A stretch of 5,123 nt of DNA from an uncultured Collinsella sp. (GTDB lineage: Bacteria; Actinomycetota; Coriobacteriia; Coriobacteriales; Coriobacteriaceae), in contig URYA01000128.1 of the NCBI GenBank assembly GCA_900551975.1, positions 1 to 5,123 of the forward strand, written 5' to 3'. A program made the position numbers and the translations under genes. A model generated the notes under the pieces. The model was not told the origin of the DNA and did not search any database. It saw nothing but the letters and a program-made list of their open reading frames with translations. Below are positions 1 to 4,461 of this stretch, one piece after another. Each line of letters begins with the position of its first letter. Position 1 is the first letter of the stretch.

Positions 1-1
1 T

Positions 2-547
2 ACAAACTTTGCGGTGCAGACGCGGTTCTGGCTGCTGACTGATGATGAAATCCGGGGTAAGGAGCTTGAGCCAGACCATGTGTTCTATGTAGACCACCGC
101 TGGACCACCGCCTACCGCCTGGGGGATGAAGCCGCCCAGCAGGCAGCCCTCGCCTTTGAGCAGGCCATGTACAAGTTCGAGACGCACCGCGCGCTTGCCG
201 TGTGCGACGACTACCTGCGCGCCGCCAACAAGCGCTGGAGCGATGCCTCCAAGGCCGCCAACAAGCTCCAGGGCGAGCCGGCCAATGCCGCGATGACGCA
301 GGCCCTCGTCGACGCCTTTACCGAGCTGCGCGTGGCAACCGTCCTGATGCACGGTATTGTGCCGACCGGCTGCGAGCTCATCTGCGAGTACTTCGACGTC
401 GATCCGGTCGCCTTCTTTAGCTGGGATAACATCTTTGCCTCCACGGACGAGTTTGTGGAGAGCTTGGGCGAGAAGCCCGGTGAGCACCGCGTGAAGCCGC
501 TGCCCCCGCGCTTCGACTTCTTCAGCAAGCACGAGAGCCAGTACTAA
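2..547 (+). CDS. Methionyl-tRNA synthetase-like class I tRNA ligase, C-terminal part (5' truncated by window edge)
   Basis: The frame is open to the left edge, so this is most likely the last ~182 residues of a longer protein; MetRS proteins are usually 500-650 residues. A GTG at 14 is in frame, but no Shine-Dalgarno sequence is visible before it. Numbering from that GTG, residues ~45-130 are helical and resemble the class Ia anticodon-binding domain of MetRS: a KFETHRAL segment near 54-61, YLRAANKRW near 67-75, then ELRVATVLMHGIVPTGCELI at 104-123, which matches the 'ELR..LL.P..P..E.I' helix of MetRS. The end, W137-D-N-I-F and KPLPPRFDFF (161-170), resembles the 'W....KP..LFPRI' tail of MetRS. 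By family knowledge it would charge tRNA with methionine in the cytoplasm. The catalytic HIGH and KMSKS motifs lie outside the window, so it could be a non-canonical paralog. It ends 40 nt before the RNA methyltransferase gene on the same strand, suggesting co-transcription. Confidence 0.62.
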   Translation, partial: TNFAVQTRFWLLTDDEIRGKELEPDHVFYVDHRWTTAYRLGDEAAQQAALAFEQAMYKFETHRALAVCDDYLRAANKRWSDASKAANKLQGEPANAAMTQALVDAFTELRVATVLMHGIVPTGCELICEYFDVDPVAFFSWDNIFASTDEFVESLGEKPGEHRVKPLPPRFDFFSKHESQY

Positions 548-572
548 AACAACACTCGACATGTAATGGAAT

Positions 573-580
573 GGGAAGGA
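573..580 (+). promoter_or_regulatory. Ribosome binding site of the RNA methyltransferase gene
   Basis: GGGAAGGA matches the anti-Shine-Dalgarno sequence and lies 7 nt before the ATG at 588. It fixes that start codon over the out-of-frame ATGs at 561 and 571. Confidence 0.8.
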
Positions 581-587
581 AAGACGG

Positions 588-1691
588 ATGTCCAAGCCGC
601 GTCGTCGTAAGCAGAAAAAGCAGGTCAAGGCCGAGCTCAAGCTCAGGCAGTTTGCTGCTACCGAGCTTTCTGACCAGCTTGCCGCCCAACACTCCGCCGC
701 CGACCTGCCGCGCTTTATGGTCGATACGGTCGCCGGCGCCTATGCCCTCACCGATGCCGAGCTCATAATCGAGGGCTTCGGCGCCGCGGCCACACGCCCG
801 GTCACACTGCGCGCCAACACGCTCAAGGCAACCGCCGAGGACATCGCTGCGGCGCTTGATGCCGCCGGCATCGCACACCAATCCGTTACCTGGTATCCGG
901 ACGCCTTTATCCTGCCCGAGGCCCAGGTTTCCGATCTGTGGGATCTCGACATCTACCGCGACGGCAAGATCTACCTACAGAGCCTGTCGTCCATGATGCC
1001 GCCTTTGGTGTTGGGCGCCCAGGCAGGCGAGGACATCCTGGACATGTGCGCAGCCCCTGGCGGCAAGACGACGCAGATCGCCGCCCTCACCCAGGGCCAG
1101 GCGCACCTCACAGCCTGCGAGATGAGCATTCCCCGCGCCGAAAAGCTCGAGTCAAACCTCCATCGCCAGGGTGCCAAAAACGTGCCCGTCATGCGCATCG
1201 ACGCACGCGAGCTCGACGAGTTCTTCCGCTTCGACCGCATCCTGCTCGACGCCCCCTGCACCGGCACGGGCACCGTCATCAGCGGCAACGAGAAAAGCCT
1301 GCGCGGCCTGACCGAGCAGCTGCTGAGCAAGTGCGCCCGCTCACAGCGCGCGCTTCTGGACCGTGCCATGGGAGCCCTCAAACCGGGCGGCACGCTCGTC
1401 TATTCCACCTGTTCGATCTTGCCGCAGGAAAACGAGGACACCCTGCAAGAGGCCCTCGACAAGCATATGGACTGCAAGCTCATCCCCCTCGACGGCACGC
1501 CAAGCGAAAGTGAAGCACGCCGCGCCCAGGAAGCTGGTGAGGAGCCGCACATCGAGTCCAACGCCCTGACCGAGGCCATTGCTGCGAGTCAGGTATCGGC
1601 CATCACCAACGGCCTGCCCGGCACGCTGACCATTCCGCCTAGCCGCGACTTTGAGGGCTTCTACATTGCCCTGATTCGAAAACGCAGCTAG
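588..1691 (+). CDS. RsmB/NOP2/Sun-family SAM-dependent RNA (cytosine-5) methyltransferase
   Basis: A complete 367-residue protein that should methylate C5 of a cytosine in rRNA or tRNA using S-adenosylmethionine. The family signatures are all present. LRANTLK (74-80) is the N-terminal RNA-binding-associated motif. LQSLSSMMPPLVL (130-142) leads into SAM motif I, DMCAAPGGK (152-160). DAPCTGTG (221-228) carries the release cysteine C224, and STCSILPQENE (273-283) carries the catalytic nucleophile C275. The end, SRDFEGFYIALIRKR (352-366), is the usual final strand. The N-terminus is strongly basic (residues 3-14), plausibly contacting RNA. It lacks the N-terminal NusB-like domain of RsmB and the long C-terminal extension of E. 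coli RsmF, so it is a compact form. The ATG at 588 is chosen because a GGGAAGGA Shine-Dalgarno site (573-580) lies 7 nt upstream. It probably shares a transcript with the tRNA ligase gene before it. The exact target base cannot be read from sequence. Confidence 0.95.
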   Translation: MSKPRRRKQKKQVKAELKLRQFAATELSDQLAAQHSAADLPRFMVDTVAGAYALTDAELIIEGFGAAATRPVTLRANTLKATAEDIAAALDAAGIAHQSVTWYPDAFILPEAQVSDLWDLDIYRDGKIYLQSLSSMMPPLVLGAQAGEDILDMCAAPGGKTTQIAALTQGQAHLTACEMSIPRAEKLESNLHRQGAKNVPVMRIDARELDEFFRFDRILLDAPCTGTGTVISGNEKSLRGLTEQLLSKCARSQRALLDRAMGALKPGGTLVYSTCSILPQENEDTLQEALDKHMDCKLIPLDGTPSESEARRAQEAGEEPHIESNALTEAIAASQVSAITNGLPGTLTIPPSRDFEGFYIALIRKRS

Positions 1692-1715
1692 CGCACGGAT
1701 CCAAAACTCAACAAG

Positions 1716-1886
1716 CTATCTCTGTGCGCGTTTGCCCTGCTGGTCGCGATGCTGTTTAAGCATCGCGCGCTCCTTGCGTTCGGCCCCTTTGCCCTTAATG
1801 GCCGTGACCACAAAGTAGATGACCGCGGCGGCTACGATTGCGCCCACGCATAGGCCAATCGAGCCCAACATTGCCGAAAATTCCAT
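1716..1886 (-). CDS. Small single-pass membrane protein, 56 residues, function unknown
   Basis: The minus strand carries an ATG (1886-1884) to TAG (1718-1716) frame of 56 codons. An AGAGGTG Shine-Dalgarno site (1900-1894) lies 7 nt before the ATG. The protein begins MEFSAMLGSIGLCVG. A continuous hydrophobic stretch at residues ~7-30, rich in Ala, Val, Ile and Gly, is one clear transmembrane helix. The tail (31-56) is strongly charged, with KGKGAERKERAMLKQHRD followed by QQGKRAQR. By the positive-inside rule the tail should face the cytoplasm and the short N-terminus the outside. There is no cleavable signal peptide pattern. It converges on the methyltransferase gene with only 24 nt between stop codons, and diverges from the TIM-barrel gene. 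I do not recognise the family. It could be a small membrane regulator or subunit, but no partner is visible here. Confidence 0.72.
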   Translation of the reverse strand: MEFSAMLGSIGLCVGAIVAAAVIYFVVTAIKGKGAERKERAMLKQHRDQQGKRAQR

Positions 1887-1893
1887 ACCGCGT

Positions 1894-1900
1894 CACCTCT
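1894..1900 (-). promoter_or_regulatory. Ribosome binding site of the small membrane protein gene
   Basis: Read on the minus strand this is AGAGGTG, 7 nt before the ATG at 1886. It is the main non-compositional evidence that the 56-codon frame is translated. Confidence 0.65.
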
Positions 1901-1918
1901 CTTTTAAACGGGACTTTC

Positions 1919-1927
1919 AAGATAGCA
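1919..1927 (-). promoter_or_regulatory. Possible extended -10 promoter of the small membrane protein gene
   Basis: The minus strand reads TGC-TATCTT, an extended -10 form (TGn plus a 4/6 match to TATAAT), ending 32 nt before the start codon. This would give a short leader containing the ribosome binding site. No good -35 box is visible at the usual distance, so the call is weak. Confidence 0.3.
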
Positions 1928-2062
1928 CCTCGATACCCGCCACCACAGCTCCTTCACGTTCGCCGGCCCTTCGGTCTAACGGATGGCGCGGCGGGGAAAA
2001 ATCAACTCGTCAAACGATTTAGCATTCGCAATTCCGGCTGCATCGCGCCGGCCATCATCACA

Positions 2063-2068
2063 TAGAAT
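2063..2068 (+). promoter_or_regulatory. Candidate -10 box giving a leaderless transcript of the TIM-barrel gene
   Basis: TAGAAT matches TATAAT at 5 of 6 positions and ends 9 nt before the ATG at 2078. Transcription normally starts about 7 nt after the -10 box, so the mRNA would begin at or next to the start codon. The absence of any Shine-Dalgarno sequence between 2069 and 2077 fits this. A good -35 hexamer is not evident. Confidence 0.4.
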
Positions 2069-2077
2069 CGAGCCTCA

Positions 2078-3169
2078 ATGGATACCCTCAACGATCTAAA
2101 TGAGCGCGTCGACGCCTTCGTCGGCACCAGCTCCTTCGACACGCCTGCGGCGGCAAACGACCAAGCTCCCATCGATGTGCCCGCCGAGGTGCACGAGGAC
2201 ATCGTCGCCTCGGTCGATTTTTCCGAGGTCGAGCTCGCAGACGAGTTCACCGAGCCCCAGGTAGCCGTGACCCCCAACGGACTGCTCCCCATGGAGCCGC
2301 TGCCCATCGACGGGCGTTTGCGCAAGGCGGCCCTTCGCATGCCCGACGAGATCGAGGAGGCCAGCGGCTTCACGCTCTTTGGCCGCCGCATCAAGTCGCT
2401 CATTTACACCACCGATGTCGCGGTTATCCGCAACTCCAACGCCGATGCCGTCTTTGCGGTCTACCCCTTCACGCCGCAGCCCGCCATTACGCAAGCGCTG
2501 CTGACCGTCGCCGAGTGCCCGGTCTTTGTAGGCGTGGGCGGTGGCACCACCACCGGTAAGCGCTCCGTGCAGATGGCAGCCGTCTCCGAGATGCAGGGCG
2601 CGGCGGGCTGCGTGGTCAACTCCCCCGCCACCGCCGAGATGGTCGAGCACATCACCAACATCGCCGACATCCCCGTCATCGCCACGGTCGTTCGTTGCGA
2701 CGACGATGCTCACGCAAAGGTGCGCGCCGGCGCCAAGATCCTCAACATCGCAGCCGGCAAGAACACGCCGCAGGTCCTGCGCGAGCTGCGCGAGCACTAT
2801 CCCAACCTGCCGCTCATCGCGCCGGGCGGCAAGACGCCCGAGAGCATCCGTGAAACCATCGCCGCCGGCGCCAACGCCATCATCTGGACGCCGCCTTCGG
2901 CCCAGCAGCTACAGACCGACATGATGCAGCGTTATCGCAAGATGAAGGAAGACGCCACGCCCGTTATTTCGCGCGACGATGTGCCCATTATCGACCAGGT
3001 CGCCGCCGCCGAGGTCAGCCAGGTCGAGAACATGAATCCCGACGTGCCGATTCCCGACGAAGTCATCGAGCGCGTCGCTTCGATCCACGAGCGCGTCGAG
3101 GAGCATCGCGCCAACCGCGGCCTTAAGCCATCACTGCACGGCTTCTTCTTCCGCGGAAAGAAACGTTAG
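2078..3169 (+). CDS. TIM-barrel-like conserved protein (often labelled 'hydrolase') with N- and C-terminal extensions
   Basis: A 363-residue protein whose core, about residues 73-287, resembles a ~220-residue family in Clostridia and relatives that databases name only 'hydrolase'. Core features seen are PIDGRLRKAALRMPDEI (76-92), GFTLFGRRIKSLIYTTD (97-113), NADAVFAVYPFTPQPAI (121-137), a glycine-rich VGVGGGTTTGKR (151-162), AGAKILNIAAGKNTP (217-231), and a late IAPGGKTPESI (247-257) followed by AGANAIIWTPPS (263-274). Alternating short beta strands and helices with late Gly-rich loops are typical of phosphate-binding TIM barrels, so a phosphorylated ligand is plausible. The reaction is unknown and 'hydrolase' is not supported by any catalytic motif I can see. 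Residues 1-70 form an acidic, low-complexity extension. Residues 290-363 add a charged tail ending in HGFFFRGKKR. No signal peptide or membrane segment is visible. The ATG at 2078 has no Shine-Dalgarno site and may be leaderless; a later start near the core would also have to be considered. It is followed by a strong terminator and appears monocistronic. Confidence 0.88.
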   Translation: MDTLNDLNERVDAFVGTSSFDTPAAANDQAPIDVPAEVHEDIVASVDFSEVELADEFTEPQVAVTPNGLLPMEPLPIDGRLRKAALRMPDEIEEASGFTLFGRRIKSLIYTTDVAVIRNSNADAVFAVYPFTPQPAITQALLTVAECPVFVGVGGGTTTGKRSVQMAAVSEMQGAAGCVVNSPATAEMVEHITNIADIPVIATVVRCDDDAHAKVRAGAKILNIAAGKNTPQVLRELREHYPNLPLIAPGGKTPESIRETIAAGANAIIWTPPSAQQLQTDMMQRYRKMKEDATPVISRDDVPIIDQVAAAEVSQVENMNPDVPIPDEVIERVASIHERVEEHRANRGLKPSLHGFFFRGKKR

Positions 3170-3181
3170 CCGCAACAGCAA

Positions 3182-3219
3182 GGCCCGCCCCACAAACGTG
3201 AGGCGGGCCGTTTTCGTTT
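3182..3219 (+). terminator. Rho-independent terminator, probably shared by the two convergent genes
   Basis: GGCCCGCC (3182-3189) pairs perfectly with GGCGGGCC (3202-3209). After one C/A mismatch, three more inner pairs (CAC/GTG) close a 4-nt loop. A GTTTTCGTTT tract follows, and the hairpin starts 12 nt after the TIM-barrel stop codon. On the minus strand the same stem sits ~40 nt after the DegV stop with an A-rich 5' side and a weaker TTGCTGTT 3' side, so it may work in both directions. Confidence 0.88.
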
Positions 3220-3224
3220 GAGCA

Positions 3225-3242
3225 ATCACGCAGCGACGTGAT
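3225..3242 (-). other. Small hairpin downstream of the DegV stop codon
   Basis: ATCACG (3225-3230) and CGTGAT (3237-3242) form a perfect 6-bp stem with a 6-nt loop, 8 nt past the DegV stop codon on the minus strand. It has no adjoining T-run, so it is probably an mRNA 3'-end stabiliser or a chance stem, with the larger hairpin beyond it doing the termination. Confidence 0.35.
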
Positions 3243-3250
3243 GGGGCAAG

Positions 3251-4141
3251 TTAATCCACGCGCTTGTCGCCCATAAAGAAGAGCGCCACCGTACCAGGTC
3301 CGGTATGCGAGCCAATCAGAGTACCGATGTCATTGATCTCAATCTTGCCTTTAAGCTGCGGAACCTGTTCCTCAATCAGCGCCGCAACTGCCTCGGCATC
3401 CTCGCGGCACGCCGAGTGCGACATGATGCACTTACCCGAATAATCCGCACCGTCCTGCACGTGTGCCAACATGGTCTTAGCCATCTCGGAAATCGCGCGC
3501 TTCTTAGTGCGAATCTTCTCACGTGGCGACAGCTTGCCGTCGCAATCGACCGTCATAAGCGGGCAAATCTTAAGCGCCGTGCCGATGATCGCGCTCGCGG
3601 CCGAAATGCGACCGCCGCGCAGGTAGCTCGACAGATCGGTCGAGAAGAACCAGTGGTGCAGGTTGAGCTTGTGCTCCTCGATCCAGGCGGCCGTCTCGTC
3701 GAGCGAAGCGCCGCTATCGCGCACGTCGGCGGCATATTCCAGCAACAGGCCAAAGCCCGAAGACGCCGCCAGCGAATCGATGACGCGCACCTTGCCGCCC
3801 TGGGGATAGCGATCCGCGAGCATCTGCGCCGCAACGCAGGCCGATCCATACGTGCCCGAAATACCCGACGACAACGTCAGGTGCAGCACGTCTTTACCCT
3901 CGGCAACAAACGGCTCCCAAAACTCCTCGTACTCACCCACGCTCACTTGAGACGTCTTGGGCATGGCGCCCGCGGCAATCTGGGCAAAAAACTTGTCCGG
4001 CGTAATCGACTGATACAGATCGTCCGTATAGACAACATCGTCGATCTCGTAATGAAAACACACGACAGGGATATTGCGCGACGCAAAGAACTCACGGGTT
4101 CGGTCGGCGGCGGATTCACAGGTCAGGACAAAATCACTCAT
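3251..4141 (-). CDS. DegV family (FakB-type) fatty acid-binding protein
   Basis: A complete 296-residue DegV-fold protein starting MSDFVLTCESAADRT. Members bind a fatty acid in a buried pocket; FakB members present it to the kinase FakA, which makes acyl-phosphate for phospholipid synthesis. Signatures seen are PKTSQVS (61-67, the T/S head-group-binding motif), TLSSGISGTYGSA (89-101), the VIDS segment (120-123), YLRGGRISAASAIIGTALKICPL (starting at 173), and IGSHTGPGTVALFF (276-289) with the conserved HTGPG. The length is normal for the family, and the protein is cytosolic with no signal peptide. The start at 4141 is preferred because AAGGAG lies 6 nt before it. A frame-mate ATG at 4159 would add six residues but has no ribosome binding site and would itself overlap that AAGGAG. 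The gene is divergent from fbp and convergent with the TIM-barrel gene. No FakA gene is in view, and genomes usually carry several DegV paralogs, so the lipid specificity is unknown. Confidence 0.95.
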   Translation of the reverse strand: MSDFVLTCESAADRTREFFASRNIPVVCFHYEIDDVVYTDDLYQSITPDKFFAQIAAGAMPKTSQVSVGEYEEFWEPFVAEGKDVLHLTLSSGISGTYGSACVAAQMLADRYPQGGKVRVIDSLAASSGFGLLLEYAADVRDSGASLDETAAWIEEHKLNLHHWFFSTDLSSYLRGGRISAASAIIGTALKICPLMTVDCDGKLSPREKIRTKKRAISEMAKTMLAHVQDGADYSGKCIMSHSACREDAEAVAALIEEQVPQLKGKIEINDIGTLIGSHTGPGTVALFFMGDKRVD

Positions 4142-4147
4142 ATGAGG

Positions 4148-4153
4148 CTCCTT
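4148..4153 (-). promoter_or_regulatory. Ribosome binding site deciding the DegV start
   Basis: The minus strand reads AAGGAG, 6 nt before the ATG at 4141. It supports that start over the ATG at 4159. Confidence 0.85.
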
Positions 4154-4169
4154 ACTCATTGCTGCGCAA

Positions 4170-4178
4170 ATTATCGCA
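4170..4178 (-). promoter_or_regulatory. Candidate extended -10 promoter for the DegV gene
   Basis: The minus strand reads TGC-GATAAT, a TGn extension plus a 5/6 match to TATAAT. It would start transcription near 4163, giving a ~22-nt leader that contains the AAGGAG site. The -35 position holds a weak match, which is usual for extended -10 promoters. Confidence 0.5.
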
Positions 4179-4333
4179 CAGTGAGCCTACATACGGTACA
4201 TATGTCCACTATTTACCAAATCGAACCAAAAATAGCGAACATCTTTACCACCATCGTCTCCACCGGCTCCACGCATAAATATCTGAGAAAACACCTTCTG
4301 TCGTCTCCACTCAACCGCCATATCTACCTCAAC

Positions 4334-4345
4334 TAAATCGATTTA
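4334..4345. repeat. 12-bp perfect palindrome TAAATCGATTTA
   Basis: The sequence is identical to its reverse complement over 12 bp with a central CG, and overlaps the third TTTACCA copy. The half-unit AAATCGA recurs at 4218-4224 and 4382-4388. Its size and symmetry fit an operator for a dimeric repressor; the protein is unknown. Confidence 0.5.
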
Positions 4346-4404
4346 CCAAACCGTTCAGCCGACAATTCAGCCGCTGGCGCAAAATCGAAACAAAAGCGGC
4401 GCAT

Positions 4405-4434
4405 ACTGATAAACGTTTGACGCTGTTTATCAGT
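4405..4434. promoter_or_regulatory. 10+10 bp inverted repeat upstream of fbp (operator or leader hairpin)
   Basis: ACTGATAAAC (4405-4414) is the exact reverse complement of GTTTATCAGT (4425-4434), with a 10-nt spacer, and TTT follows. It ends 27 nt before the fbp ATG. The left arm runs into AAACGTTT (4411-4418), itself a perfect palindrome with a central CG as in many LacI-type operators. It could be a regulator site or, in RNA, an AU-rich stem-loop in the fbp leader. The T-run is too short and the stem too AT-rich for a confident terminator call. Confidence 0.55.
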
Positions 4435-4449
4435 TTTACCAGCTCCATC

Positions 4450-4455
4450 GGAAGG
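4450..4455 (+). promoter_or_regulatory. Ribosome binding site of fbp
   Basis: GGAAGG lies 6 nt before the ATG at 4462 and decides that start over an out-of-frame ATG-like shadow frame beginning at 4455. Confidence 0.75.
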
Positions 4456-4461
4456 TGTTTC

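Larger units (their letters stand above)
1887..2077. other. Divergent intergenic region between the small membrane protein and TIM-barrel genes
   Basis: This 191-nt gap separates two divergently oriented starts. It holds the ribosome binding site and a possible extended -10 for the minus-strand gene, and a -10-like TAGAAT directly before the plus-strand gene. I see no RNA gene, no strong terminator and no convincing operator palindrome in it. Confidence 0.6.
4212..4441 (+). repeat. Four copies of TTTACCA
   Basis: TTTACCA occurs at 4212-4218, 4244-4250, 4342-4348 and 4435-4441, always on the plus strand. The first and third copies extend to a shared ATTTACCAAA. I found no other TTTACCA or its complement in the rest of the window, although TTTACC followed by another base occurs in coding sequence. 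Clustering in one intergenic region suggests a binding site. Confidence 0.55.
4142..4461. other. Repeat-rich divergent regulatory region between DegV and fbp
   Basis: A 320-nt AT-richer gap with no convincing gene. It holds the DegV promoter and ribosome binding site at its left end and the fbp ribosome binding site at its right end. Between them are four TTTACCA copies on the plus strand, three AAATCGA copies, a 12-bp palindrome (4334-4345), a 10+10 bp inverted repeat (4405-4434), and short direct repeats (for example TCGTCTCCAC at 4254 and 4301). I could not identify a convincing fbp promoter. The density of repeats suggests binding sites for one or more regulators, but none is named by sequence. 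Confidence 0.6.

Noticed and set aside
1691..1729. GCGCAC...GTGCGC inverted repeat after the methyltransferase stop as a terminator
   Set aside because: Only 6 bp with a 27-nt loop and a TTT run only; too weak to call.
1819..2065. Two overlapping plus-strand frames of 67 and 75 codons in the gap before the TIM-barrel gene
   Set aside because: Neither has a Shine-Dalgarno site or recognisable features, and both lie opposite the small membrane protein gene, which has better evidence.
2096..2797. Minus-strand frame of 233 codons opposite the TIM-barrel gene
   Set aside because: Its Gly/Asp/Val-rich composition mirrors the sense codons, it has no ribosome binding site, and it lies opposite a conserved protein.
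3305..4336. A long plus-strand open frame (343 codons) across the DegV gene
   Set aside because: It is antisense to a clearly conserved DegV gene, has an Arg-rich composition typical of a GC-rich shadow frame, and has no ribosome binding site or recognisable motif.
4202..4336. A 44-codon plus-strand frame starting at the ATG in the DegV/fbp gap
   Set aside because: It has no Shine-Dalgarno site, is the tail end of the DegV antisense frame, and its codon use is unlike the coding regions; the repeats across it fit regulatory DNA better.
4417..4422. TTGACG as a -35 box for fbp
   Set aside because: No -10-like hexamer lies 16-19 nt downstream; that position holds CAGCTC-like sequence.
4142..4461. 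A riboswitch or T-box in the DegV/fbp gap
   Set aside because: I see none of the conserved cores of known riboswitches and no terminator/antiterminator pair; the signals are short DNA-style repeats.
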